Shown here in pieces: positions 23,996 through 36,424 of a DNA stretch of 64,000 bases. The stretch is from Prosopocoilus inquinatus (Eukaryota; Arthropoda; Insecta; Coleoptera; Lucanidae). Below the pieces are notes generated by a model that made no database searches, had not been told where the DNA came from, and worked only from the letters and a program-made list of their open reading frames with translations. Made by a program: the position numbers and the translations under genes. The stretch spans positions 15,345,806-15,409,805 of the forward strand of contig CM069875.1 in the NCBI GenBank assembly GCA_036172665.1, in the 5' to 3' direction. The first letter of the stretch is position 1. Each line of letters begins with the position of its first letter.

Positions 23996-25943
23996 TGAAC
24001 GAAACAACACGTATTACCGTTTTTCATGTGACGTATCTAATCGATTCTTACTTATCTACTATGTTATTTGACGTTTGGATGGGCTCCAGTAACTCTGAAG
24101 TGAGATACGAAGTTCTCGGACGCAGCAGAAGCTGGAAATAGTTTTAAACGAAACAACACGTATTAGCGTTGTTCCTGTGATGCATCTAATCGATCCTTAC
24201 TTATCTATCATGTTATTTGGCGTTTCGATGGACTCCAGTAGCTCTGATGTGAGATACGACGTTTTCGGACGCAGCAGAAGCTGGAAATAGTTTTAAACGA
24301 AACAACACGTATTAGCGTTGTTCCTGTGATGTATCTAATCGATCCTTACATATCTACTATGTTATTTGACGTTTCGATGGACTCCAGTAACTCTGATGTG
24401 AGATACGAAATTTTCGGACGCAGCAGAAGCTGGAAATAGTTTTAAATGAAACAACACGCATTAGCGTTGTTCCTGTGATGTATGTAATCGATCCTTACTC
24501 ATCTATCATGTTATTTGACGTTTGGATGGGCTCCAGTAAATCTGAAGTGAGATACGAAGTTCTCGGACGCAGCTGAAGCTGGAAATAGTTTTAAACGAAA
24601 CAACACGTATTTGCGTTGTTCCTGTGATGTATCTAATCGATCCTTACTCATCTATCATGTTATTTGACGTTTGGATGGACTCCAGTAAATCTGAAGTGAG
24701 ATACGAAATTTTCGGACGCAGCAGAAGCTGGAAATAGTTTTAAACGAAACAACACGCATTAGCGTTGTTCCTGTGATGTATCTAAACGATCCTTACTTAT
24801 CTAACATGTTATATGACGTTTGGATGGACTCCAGTAAGTCTGATGTGAGATACAAAGTTTTGGGACGCAGCAGGAGCTGGAAATAGTTTTAAACGAAACA
24901 ACACATATTAGCGTTGTTCCTGTGATGTATCTAATCGATCCTTACTTATCTAACATGTTATTTGATGTTTGGATGGACTCCAGTAACTTTGATGTGAGAT
25001 ACGACGTTTTCGGACGCAGCAGATGCTGGAAATAGTTTTAAACGAAACAACACGCATTAGCGTTGTTCCTGTTATGTATCTAATCGATCCTTACTCATCT
25101 ATCATGTTATTTGACGTGTCGATGGACTCTAGTAACTATGATGTGAGATACGAAGTTTTTGGACGCAGCTGGAGCTAGAAATAGTTTTAATCGAAACAAC
25201 ACGTATTAGCGTTGTTCCTGTGCTGTATCTAATCGATCCTTACTCATCTATCATGTTATTTGACGTTTGGATGGACTCCAGCATCTCTGATGTGAGATAC
25301 GAAATTTTCTTACGCAGCAGAAGCTGGAAATAGTTTTAAACGAAACAACACGCATTAGCGTTGTTCCTGTGATGTATCTAAACGATCCTTACTTATCTAA
25401 CATGTTATTTGACGTTTGGATGGACTCCAGTAAGTCTGATGTGACATACGACATTTTCGGACGCAGCAGAAGCTGGAAATAGTTCTAAACGAAACAACAC
25501 GTATTAGCGTTGTTCCTGTGATGTATCTAATCGATCCTTACTTAGCTACTATGTTATTTGACGTTTCGATGGACTCCAGTAACTCTGATGTGAGATACGA
25601 AATTATCGGACGCAGCAGAAGCTGGAAATAGTTTCAAACGAAACAACACGCATTAGCGTTGTTCCTGTGATGTATCTAAACGATCCTTACTTATCTAACA
25701 TGTTATTTGACGTTTGGATGGACTCCAGTAAGTCTGATGTGACATACGACATTTTCGGACGCAGCAGAAGCTGGAAATAGTTCTAAACGAAACAACACGT
25801 ATTAGCGTTGTTCCTGTGATGTATCTAATCGATCCTTACTCATCTATCACCTTATTTGATGTTTGAATGGACTCCAGTAACTCTGATGTGAGATACAAAG
25901 TTCTCGGACGCAGCAGAAGCTGGAAATAGTTTTGAACGAAACA

Positions 25944-26539
25944 ACACGTATTAGCGTTGTTCCTGTGATGTATCTAATCGATCCTTACTCATCTATCATG
26001 TTATTTGACGTTTGGATGGACTCCAGTAACTCTGATGTGAGATACAAAGTTTTTGGACGCAGCAGAAGCTGGAAATAGTTTTGAACGAAAAAACACGTAT
26101 TAGCGTTGTTCCTGTGATGTATCTAATCGATCCTTACTTATCTACTATATTATTTGACGTTTCGATGGACTCCAGTAACTCTAATGTGAGATACGAAGTT
26201 CTCGGACGCAGCTGAAGCTGGAAATAGTTTTAAACGAAACAACACGTATTAGCGATGTTCCTGTGATGTAACTAATCGATCCTTACTCATCTATCATGTT
26301 ATTTGACGTTTGGACGGACTCCAGTAACTCTGATGAGAGATACAAAGTTCTCGGACACAGTAGAAGCTGGAAATAGTTTTGAACGAAACAACACGTATTA
26401 GCGTTGTTCCTGTGATGCCTCTAAACGATCCTTACTTATCTAACATGTTATTTGACGTTTGGATTGTCTCCAGTAAGTCTGATGTGAGATACAAAGTTTT
26501 TGGACGCAGCAGGAGCTGGAAATAGTTTTAAACGAGACA
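25944..26539. repeat. 4-monomer tandem duplication, copy A
   Basis: 596 bp (4 x 149). The marker gatgcctctaaacg at 26414 recurs at 27010. This copy carries a private ggattgtctcc where copy B has ggatggactcc, and gaacgaaaaaacacg where copy B has gaacgaaacaacacg. A related block recurs at about 63.0-63.64 kb. Confidence 0.88.
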
Positions 26540-27158
26540 ACACGTATTAGCGTTGTTCCTGTGATGTATCTAATCGATCCTTACTCATCTATCATGTTAT
26601 TTGACGTTTGGATGGACTCCAGTAACTCTGATGTGAGATACAAAGTTTTTGGACGCAGCAGAAGCTGGAAATAGTTTTGAACGAAACAACACGTATTAGC
26701 GTTGTTCCTGTGATGTATCTAATCGATCCTTACTTATCTACTATATTATTTGACGTTTCGATGGACTCCAGTAACTCTAATGTGAGATACGAAGTTCTCG
26801 GACGCAGCTGAAGCTGGAAATAGTTTTAAACGAAACAACACGTATTAGCGATGTTCCTGTGATGTAACTAATCGATCCTTACTCATCTATCATGTTATTT
26901 GACGTTTGGACGGACTCCAGTAACTCTGATGAGAGATACAAAGTTCTCGGACACAGTAGAAGCTGGAAATAGTTTTGAACGAAACAACACGTATTAGCGT
27001 TGTTCCTGTGATGCCTCTAAACGATCCTTACTTATCTAACATGTTATTTGACGTTTGGATGGACTCCAGTAAGTCTGATGTGAGATACAAAGTTTTTGGA
27101 CGCAGCAGGAGCTGGAAATAGTTTTAAACGAGACAACACGTATTAGCGTTGTTCCTGT
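26540..27158. repeat. 4-monomer tandem duplication, copy B
   Basis: Second 4-monomer copy. The cgagacaac marker lies at 26533 and 27129, 596 bp apart. It ends where gtgctg replaces gtgatg. Confidence 0.87.
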
Positions 27159-27278
27159 GCTGTATCTAATCGATCCTTACTCATCTATCATGTTATTTGG
27201 CGTTTCGATGGACTCCAGTAGCTCTGATGTGAGATACGATGTTTTCGGACGCAGCAGAAGCTGGAAATAGTTTTAAAC

Positions 27279-28504
27279 GAAACAACACGCATTAGCGATG
27301 TTCCTGTGATGTATCTAATCGATCCTTACTCATCTATCATGTTATTTTACGTTTGGATGGACTCCAGTAACTCTGATGTTAGATACAAAGTTTTTGGACG
27401 CAGCAGAAGCTGGAAATAGTTTTGAACGAAACAACACGTATTAGCGTTGTTCCAGTGATGTATCTAATCGATCCTTACTTAGCTACTATGTTATTTGACG
27501 TTTCGATGGACTCCAGTAACTCTAATGTGAGATACGAAATTTTCGGACGCAGCAGCAGCTGGAAATAGTTTTAAACGAAACAATACATATTAGCGTTGTT
27601 CCTGTGATGTATCTAATCGATCCTTACTCATCTATCATGTTATTTAACGTTTGGACGGACTCCAGTAACTCTGATGTGAGATACAAAGTTCTCGGACGCA
27701 GCAGAAGCTGGAAATAGTTTTGAACGAAACAACACGTATTAGCGTTGTTCCTGTGATGTATCTAAACGATCCTTACATTAGCGATGTTCCTGTGATGTAT
27801 CTAATCGATCCTTACTCATCTATCATGTTATTTTACGTTTGGATGGACTCCAGTAACTCTGATGTGAGATACAAAGTTTTTGGACGCAGCAGAAGCTGGA
27901 AATAGTTTTGAACGAAACAACACGTATTAGCGTTGTTCCTGTGATGTATCTAATCGATACTTACTTAGCTACTATGTTATTTGACGTTTCGATGGACTCC
28001 AGTAACTCTAATGTGAGATACGAAATTTTCGGACGCAGCAGCAGCTGGAAATAGTTTTAAACGAAACAACACATATTAGCGTTGTTCCTGTTATGTATCT
28101 AATCGATCCTTACTCATCTATCATGTTATTTAACGTTTGGACGGACTCCAGTAACTCTGATGTGAGATACAAAGTTCTCGGACGCAGCAGAAGCTGGAAA
28201 TAGTTTTGAACGAAACAACACGTATTAGCGTTGTTCCTGTGATGTATCTAAACGATCCTTACTCATCTATCATGTTATTTGACGTTTGGATGGACTCCAG
28301 TAACTCTGATGTGAGATACGAAATTATCGGACGCAGCAGAAGCTGGAAATAGTTTTGAACGAAACAACACGTATTAGCGTTGTTCCTGTGATGTATCTAA
28401 TCGATCCTTACTTATCTACTATGTTATTTGACGTTTCGATGGACTCCAGTAACTCTGATGTGAGATACGAAATTTTCGGACGCAGCAGAAGCTGGAAATA
28501 GTTT
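27279..28504. repeat. 30-monomer-spaced duplicate block, copy 2
   Basis: Second copy of the block at 22770-23995. It is followed directly by a gttttaaatg / gcatgtaatcg monomer whose close relatives lie at 24440 and 28949; the latter is exactly three monomers downstream (447 bp). Confidence 0.82.
27753..27940. repeat. 188-bp variant monomer, copy 2
   Basis: Identical arrangement to the variant at 23244, with the 39-bp insertion at 27777-27815. It lies 4509 bp downstream, which is 30 x 149 + 39. The flanking monomers match too, so this copy arose by block duplication and not by a second insertion. Confidence 0.93.
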
Positions 28505-31367
28505 TAAATGAAACAACACGCATTAGCGTTGTTCCTGTGATGCATGTAATCGATCCTTACTCATCTATCATGTTATTTGACGTTTGGATGGGCTCCAGTA
28601 AATCTGAAGTGAGATACGAAGTTCTCGGACGCAGCTGAAGCTGGAAATAGTTTTAAACGAAACAACACGTATTTGCGTTGTTCCTGTGATGTATCTAATC
28701 GATCCTTACTCATCTATCATGTTATTTGACGTTTGAATGGACTCCAGTAACTCTGATGTGAGATACGAAATTATCGGACGCAGCAGAAGCTGGAAATAAT
28801 TTTGAACGAAACAACACGTATTAGCGTTGTTCCTGTGATGTATCTAATCGATCCTTACTTATCTACTATGTTATTTGACGTTTCGATGGACTCCAGTAAC
28901 TCTGATGTGAGATACGAAATTTTCGGACGCAGCAGAAGCTGGAAATAGTTTTAAATGAAACAACACGCATTAGCGTTGTTCCTGTGATGTATGTAATCGA
29001 TCCTTACTCATCTATCATGTTATTTGACGTTTGGATGGGCTCCAGTAAATCTGAAGTGAGATACGAAGTTCTCGGACGCAGCTGAAGCTGGAAATAGTTT
29101 TAAACGAAACAACACGTATTTGCGTTGTTCCTGTGATGTATCTAATCGATCCTTACTCATCTATCATGTTATTTGACGTTTGGATGGACTCCAGTAACTC
29201 TGAAGTGAGATACGAAGTTCTCGGAAGCAGCTGAAGCTGGAAATAGTTTTAAACGAAACAACACGCATTAGCGTTGTTCCTGTGATGTATCTAATCGATC
29301 CTTACTCATCTATCATGTTATTTGACGTTTGGATGGACTCCAGTAACTCCGATGTGAGATACGAAATTATCGGACGCAGCAGAAGCTGGAAATAGTTTTA
29401 AATGAAACAACACGTATTAGCGTTGTTCCTGTGATGTATCTAATCGATCCTTACTCATCTATCATGTTATTTGGCGTTTCGATGGACTCCAGTAACTTTG
29501 ATGTGAGATACGAAGTTCTCGGACGCAGCTGAAGCTGGAAATAGTTTTAAATGAAACAACACGTATTAGCGTTGTTCCTGTGATGTATCTAATCGATCCT
29601 TACTCATCTATCATGTTATTTGGCGTTTCGATGGACTCCAGTAGCTCTGATGTGAGATACGACGTTTTCGGACGCAGCAGAAGCTGGAAATAGTTTTAAA
29701 CGAAACAACACGCATTAGCGTTGTTCCTGTGATGTATCTAATCGATCCTTACTCATCTATCATGTTATTTGACGTTTCGATGGACTCCAGTAACTCTAAT
29801 GTGAGAAACGAAATTTTCGGACGCAGCAGAAGCTGGAAATAGTTTTAAACGAAACAACACGCATTAGCGTTGTTCCTGTGATGTATCTAATCGATCCTTA
29901 CTCATCTATCATGTTATTTGACGTTTGGATGGACTCCAGTAACTCTGACGTGAGATACAAAGTTTTAGGACGCAGCAGAAGCTGGAAATAGTTTTGAACG
30001 AAACAACACGTATTAGCGTTGTTCCTGTGATGTATCTAATCGATCCTTACTTATCTACTATATTATTTGACGTTTCGATGGACTCCAGTAAGTCTGATGT
30101 GAGATACAAAGTTTTTGGACGCAGCAGGAGCTAGAAATAGTTTTAAACGAAACAACACGTATTAGCGTTGTTCCTGTGCTGTATCTAATCGATCCTTACT
30201 TATCTATCATGTTATTTGACGTTTCGATGCACTCCAGTAACTCTGATGTGAGATACGACGTTTTCGGACGCAGCAGAAGCTGGAAATAGTTTTAAACGAA
30301 ACAACACATATTAGCGTTGTTCCTGTGATGTAACTAATCGATCCTTACACATCTATCATGTTATTTGACGTTTGGACGGACTCCAGTAACTCTGATGAGA
30401 GATACAAAGTTCTCGGACGCAGCAGAAGCTGGAAATAGTTTTGAACGAAACAACACGTATTAGCGTTGTTCCTGTGATGTCTCTAAACGATCCTTACTTA
30501 TCTAACATGTTATTTGACGTTTGGATGGACTCCAGTATGTCTGATGTGACATACGACGCTTTCGGACGCAGCAGAAGCTGGAAATAGTTTTAAACGAAAC
30601 AACACGTATTAGCGTTGTTCCTGTGATGTATCTAATCGATCCTTACTCATCTATCATGTTATTTGGCGTTTCGATGGGCTCCAGTAACTCTGATGTGAGA
30701 TACAAAGTTCTCGGACGCAGCAGAAGCTGGAAATAGTTTTGAACGAAACAACACGTATTAGCGTTGTTCCTGTGATGTATCTAATCGATCCTTACTTATC
30801 TACTATGTTATTTGACGTTTCGATGGACTCCAGTAACTCTGATGTGAGATACGAAATTTTCGGACGCAGCATAAGCTGGAAATAGTTTTAAATGAAACAA
30901 TACGCATTAGCGTTGTTCCTGTGATGTATCTAATCGATCCTTACTCATCTATCATGTCATTTGGCGTTTCGATGGACTCCAGTAACTCTGATGTGAGATA
31001 CGACGTTTTCGGACGCAGCAGCAGCTGGAAATAGTTTTAAACGAAACAACACATATTAGCGTTGTTCCTGTAATGTATCTAATCGATCCTTACTCATCTA
31101 TCATGTTATTTGCCGTTTGGACGGACTCCAGTAACTCTGATGTGAGATACAAAGTTTTTGGACGCAGAAGAAGCTGGAAATAGTTTTGAACGAAACAACA
31201 CGTATTAGCGTTGTTCCTGTGATGTATCTAAACGATCCTTACTTATCTATCATGTTATTTGACGTTTCGATGCACTCCAGTAACTCTGATGTGAGATACG
31301 ACGTTTTCGGACGCAGCAGAAGCTGGAAATAGTTTTAAACGAAACAACACGTATTAGCGTTGTTCCT

Positions 31368-31516
31368 GTGATGTATCTAATCGATCCTTACTCATCTATC
31401 ATGTTATTTGACGTTTGGATGGACTCCAGTAACTCTGATGTGATACAAAGTTTTTGGGCGCAGCAGGAGCTGGAATTAGTTTTAAACGAAGCAACACGTA
31501 TTAGCGTTATTCCTGT
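31368..31516. repeat. 147-bp variant monomer (2-bp deletion), block 1
   Basis: gatgtgatac (31437-31446) replaces gatgtgagatac, a loss of two bases. The unit becomes 147 bp, a multiple of three, so one frame keeps its phase across it; a ggaattag for ggaaatag change also removes a TAG in that frame. The result is a chance 82-codon frame at 31368-31616. Sister copies lie at 37386 (frame broken by a further 1-bp loss), 43632 and 51220. Confidence 0.85.
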
Positions 31517-33293
31517 GATGTATCTAATCGATCCTTACTCATCTATCATGTTATTTGGCGTTTCGATGGACTCCAGTAACATTGATGTGAGATACGAAGT
31601 TCTCGGACGCAGCTGAAGCTGGAAATAGTTTTAAACGAAACAACACGTATTTGCGTTGTTCCTGTGATGTATCTAATCGATCCTTACTCATCTATCATGT
31701 TATTTGACGTTTGGATGGACTCCAGTAACTCTGATGTGAGATACGAAATTATCGGACGCAGCAGAAGCTGGAAATAGTTTTGAAAGAAACAACACGTATT
31801 AGCGTTGTTCCTGTGATGTATCTAATCGATCCTTACTTATCTACTATGTTATTTGACGTTTCGATGGACTCCAGTAACTCTGATGTGAGATACGAAATTT
31901 TCGGACGCAGCAGAAGCTGGAAATAGTTTTAAATGAAACAACACGCATTAGCGTTGTTCCTGTGATCTATGTAATCGATCCTTACTCATCTATCATGTTA
32001 TTTGACGTTTGGATGGGCTCCAGTAACTCTGAAGTGAGATACGAAGTTCTCGGACGCAGCTGAAGCTGGAAATAGTTTTAAACGAAACAACACGTATTTG
32101 CGTTGTTCCTGTGATGTATCTAATCGATCCTTACTCATCTATCATGTTATTTGACGTTTGGATGGACTCCAGTAACTCTGAAGTGAGATACGAAGTTCTC
32201 GGACGCAGCTGAAGCTGGAAATAGTTTTAAACGAAACAACACGTATTAGCGTTGTTCCTGTGATGTATCTAATCGATCCTTACTCATCTATCATGTTATT
32301 TGACGTTTGGATGGACTCCAGTAACTCTGATGTGAGATACAAAGTTTTTGGACGCAGCAGAAGCTGGAAATAGTTTTGAACGAAACAACACGTATTAGCG
32401 TTGTTCCTGTGATGTATCTAATCGATCCTTACTTAGCTACTATGTTATTTGAGGTTTCGATGGACTCCAGTAATTTTGATGTGAGATACGACGTTTTCGG
32501 ACGCAGCAGAAGCTGGAAACAGTTTTAAACGAAACAACACGTATTAGCGTTGTTCCTGTAATGTATCTAATCGATCCTTACTCATCTATCATGTTATTTG
32601 ACGTTTGGAAGGGCTCCAGTAACTCTGAAGTGAGATACGAAGTTCTCGGACGCACCTGAAGCTGGAAATAGTTTTAAACGAAACAACATGCATTAGCGTT
32701 GTTCCTGTGATGTATCTAATCGATCCTTACTCATCTATCATGTTATTTGACGTTTGGATGGACTCCAGTAACTCTGATGTGAGATACGAAATTATCGGAC
32801 GCAGCAGAAGCTGGAAATAGTTTCAAACGAAACAACACGCATTAGCGTTGTTCCTGTGATGTATCTAAACGATCCTTACTTATCTAACATGTTATTTGAC
32901 GTTTGGATGGATTCCAGTAAGTCTGATGTGACATACGTCGTTTTCGGACGCAGCAGAAGCTGGAAATAGTTTTAAACGAAACAACACGTATTAGCGTTGT
33001 TCCTGTGATGTATCTAATCGATCCTTACTCATCTATCATGTTATTTGACGTTTGAATGGACTCCAGTAACTCTGATGTGAGACACAAAGTTCTCGGACGC
33101 AGCAGAAGCTGGAAATAGTTTTGAACGAAACAAAACGAATTAGCGTTGTTCCTGTGATGTATCTAATCGATCCTTACTTATCTACTATGTTATTTGACGT
33201 TTCGATGGACTCTAGTAACTCTGATGTGAGATACGAAGTTTTTGGACGCAGCAGGAGCTGGAAATAGTTTTAAAGGAAACAACACATATTAGC

Positions 33294-33300
33294 GTTGCTG
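33294..33300. repeat. 146-bp variant monomers: 3-bp deletion family at gttgttcctg
   Basis: Here gttgttcctgtg is shortened to gttgctgtg. The same position is deleted at 39540, 45787 and 53525. A different 3-bp loss (gttgttgtg) occurs 16 monomers later in blocks 1-3 (35673, 41917, 48165), and a third form (gttgctgcg) at 55904 and 59179. All lie in the monomer following ttttaaaggaaac. These deletions disrupt the GTTGTT arm or its downstream flank and serve as lineage tags. Confidence 0.85.
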
Positions 33301-33510
33301 TGATGTATCTAATCGATCCTTACTTATCTACTATGTTATTTGACGTTTCGATGGACTCCAGTAACTCTAATGTGAGATACGAAGTTCTCGGACGCAGCTG
33401 AAGCTGGAAATAGTTTTAAACGAAACAACACGTATTAGCGTTGTTCCTGTGATGTATCTAATCGATCCTTACTCATCTATCATGAAATTTGACGTTTGGA
33501 TGGACTCCAG

Positions 33511-33524
33511 TAACTCTGTGAGAT
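33511..33524. repeat. 146-bp variant monomers: ctctgtgag deletion family
   Basis: ctctgatgtgag is shortened by three bases to ctctgtgag. Copies occur here (33511-33524), at 39757, and at about 46006. The equivalent monomer in block 4 (about 53744) has ctctggtgtgag with no loss. Sister monomers 16 units downstream keep ctctgatgtgag. Confidence 0.85.
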
Positions 33525-36424
33525 ACAAAGTTTTGGGACGCAGCAGAAGCTGGAAATAGTTTTGAACGAAACAACACGTATTAGCGTTGTTCCTGTGATG
33601 TATCTAATCGATCCTTACTTAGCTACTATGTTATTTGACGTTTCGATGGACTCCAGTAACTCTAATGTGAGATACGAAATTTTTGGACGCAGCAGCAGCT
33701 GGAAATAGTTTTAAACGAAACAACACATATTAGCGTTGTTCCTGTGATGTATCTAATCGATCCTTACTCATCTATCATGTTATTTGGCGTTTCGATGGAC
33801 TCAAGTAACTCTGAAGTGAGATAAGAAGTTCTCGGACGCAGCTGAAGCTGAAAATAGTTTTAAACGAAACAACACGTATTTGCGTTGTTGATGTGATGTA
33901 TCTAATCGATCCTTACTCATCTATCATGTTATTTGACGTTTGGATGGACTCCAGTAACTCTGAAGTGAGATACGAAGTTCTCGGACGCAGCTGAAGCTGG
34001 AAATAGTTTTAAACGAAACAACACGTATTAGCGTTGTTCCTGTGATGTATCTAATCGATCCTTACTCATCTATCATGTTATTTGACGTTTGGATGGACTC
34101 CAGTAACTCTGATGTGAGATACAAAGTTTTTGGACGCAGCAGAAGCTGGAAATAGTTTTGAACGAAACAACACGTATTAGCGTTGTTCCTGTGATGTATC
34201 TAATCGATCCTTACTTAGCTACTATGTTATTTGACGTTTCGATGGACTCCAGTAACTCTAATGTGAGATACGGAATTTTCCGACGCAGCAGCAGCTGGAA
34301 ATAGTTTTAAACGAAACAACACGCATTAGCGATGTTCCTGTGATGTATCTAATCGATCCTTACTCATCTATCATGTTATTTTACGTTTGGATGGACTCCA
34401 GTAACTCTGATGTGAGATACAAAGTTTTTGGACGCAGCAGAAGCTGGAAATAGTTTTGAACGAAACAACACGTATTAGCGTTGTTCCTGTGATGTATCTA
34501 ATCGATCCTTACTTAGCTACTATGTTATTTGACGTTTCGATGGACTCCAGTAACTCTAATGTGAGATACGAAATTTTCGGACGCAGCAGCAGCTGGAAAT
34601 AGTTTTAAACGAAACAACACATATTAGCGTTGTTCCTGTGATGTATCTAATCGATCCTTACTCATCTATCATGTTATTTAACGTTTGGACGGACTCCAGT
34701 AACTCTGATGTGAGATACAAAGTTCTCGGACGCAGCAGAAGCTGGAAATAGTTTTGAACGAAACAATACGTATTAGCGATTTTCCTGTGATGTATCTAAA
34801 CGATCCTTACTTATCTAACATGTTATTTGACGTTTGGATGGACTCCAGTAACTCTGATGTGAGATACAAAGTTTTTGGGCGCAGCAGGAGCTGGAAATAG
34901 TTTTAAACGAAGCAACACGCATTAGCGTTGTTCCTGTGATGTATCTAATCGATCCTTACTTAGCTACTATGTTATTTGACGTTTCGATGGACTCCAGTAA
35001 TTTTGATGTGAGATACGACGTTTTCGGACGCAGCAGAAGCTGGAAATAGTTTTAAACGAAACAACATGCATTAGCGTTGTTCCTGTGATGTATCTAATCG
35101 ATCCTTACTCATCTATCATGTTATTTGACGTTTGGATGGACTCCAGTAACTCTGATGTGAGATACGAAATTATCGGACGCAGCAGAAGCTGGAAATAGTT
35201 TCAAACGAAACAACACGCATTAGCGTTGTTCCTGTGATGTATCTAAACGATCCTTACTTATCTAACATGTTATTTGACGTTTGGATGGACTCCAGTAAGT
35301 CTGATGTGACATACGACGTTTTCTGACGCAGCAGAAGCTGGAAATAGTTTTAAACGAAACAACACGTATTAGCGTTGTTCCTGTGATGTATCTAATCGAT
35401 CCTTACTCATCTATCATGTTATTTGACGTTTGAATGGACTCCAGTAACTCTGATGTGAGACACAAAGTTCTCGGACGCAGCAGAAGCTGGAAATAGTTTT
35501 GAACGAAACAAAACGAATTAGCGTTGTTCCTGTGATGTATCTAATCGATCCTTACTTATCTACTATGTTATTTGACGTTTCGATGGACTCTAGTAACTCT
35601 GATGTGAGATACGAAGTTTTTGGACGCAGCAGGAGCTGGAAATAGTTTTAAAGGAAACAACACATATTAGCGTTGTTGTGATGTATCTAATCGATCCTTA
35701 CTTATCTACTATGTTATTTGACGTTTCGATGGACTCCAGTAACTCTAATGTGAGATACGAAGTTCTCGGACGCAGCTGAAGCTGGAAATAGTTTTAAACG
35801 AAACAACACGTATTAGCGTTGTTCCTGTGATGTATCTAATCGATCCTTACTCATCTATCATGAAATTTGACGTTTGGATGGACTCCAGTAACTCTGATGT
35901 GAGATACAAAGTTTTGGGGCGCAGCAGAAGCTGGAAATAGTTTTGAACGAAACAACACGTATTAGCGTTGTTCCTGTGATGTATCTAATCGATCCTTACT
36001 TAGCTACTATGTTATTTGACGTTTCGATGGACTCCAGTAACTCTAATGTGAGATACGAAATTTTCGGACGCAGCAGCAGCTGGAAATAGTTTTAAACGAA
36101 ACAACACATATTAGCGTTGTTCCTGTGATGTATCTAATCGATCCTTACTCATCTATCATGTTATTTGGCGTTTCGATGGACTCAAGTAACTCTGAAGTGA
36201 GATAAGAAGTTCTCGGACGCAGCTGAAGCTGGAAATAGTTTTAAACGAAACAACACGCATTAGCGTTATTCCTGTGATGTATCTAATCGATCCTTACTCA
36301 TCTATCATGTTATTTGACGTTTGGACGGACTCCAGTAACTCTGATGAGAGATACAAAGTTCTCGGACGCAGCAGAAGCTGGAAATAGTTTTGAACGAAAC
36401 AACACGTATTAGCGTTGTTCCTGT

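Larger units (their letters stand above)
22470..25943. repeat. Transition zone, first part
   Basis: About 23 monomers with no gene. Variants not seen to the left appear here: ttcttacgcag (22.6 and 25.3 kb), tgacatacgacatt (22721, 25442 and 25740), gaaattatcgg (first near 23.8 kb) and ctgaagtgag (first near 24.1 kb). The 25442/25740 pair is two monomers apart (298 bp). The 22721/25442 distance is 18 monomers plus the 39-bp insertion. Confidence 0.85.
27159..30475. repeat. Transition zone, second part
   Basis: About 22 monomers with no gene. It includes copy 2 of the 188-bp block, a 3-monomer duplication of the gtaatcg/ctgaagtgag monomers (28502 and 28949), and a last stretch from about 29.87 kb that is found again immediately before 50259. 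The ctgacgtgag marker is at 29944 and 49727, 19783 bp apart, the same distance as the block-start markers at 30476 and 50259. Confidence 0.84.
30476..36424. repeat. Large higher-order unit, block 1 (40 monomers)
   Basis: Blocks are phased on the marker gatgtctctaaacg (30476, 36425, 42671, 50259). This block is 5949 bp: 40 x 149 minus 11 bases lost in four small deletions (2 bp at 31437, 3 bp at 33294, 3 bp at 33516, 3 bp at 35673). It lacks two monomers present in block 2 at about 38.40-38.70 kb. An internal 16-monomer repeat is marked by ttttaaaggaaac at 33268 and 35646 (2378 bp). A private gttgttgatgtg occurs near 33886. Confidence 0.9.

Noticed and set aside
31368..31616. Open frame of 82 codons, with near copies at 43563-43811 and 51151-51399
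   Set aside because: It is satellite read-through. A 2-bp deletion makes one monomer 147 bp (divisible by three) and ggaattag replaces ggaaatag, so stops are missed. The equivalent at about 37.4 kb is broken by a 1-bp loss, and nothing about base or codon use differs from the neighbouring monomers.
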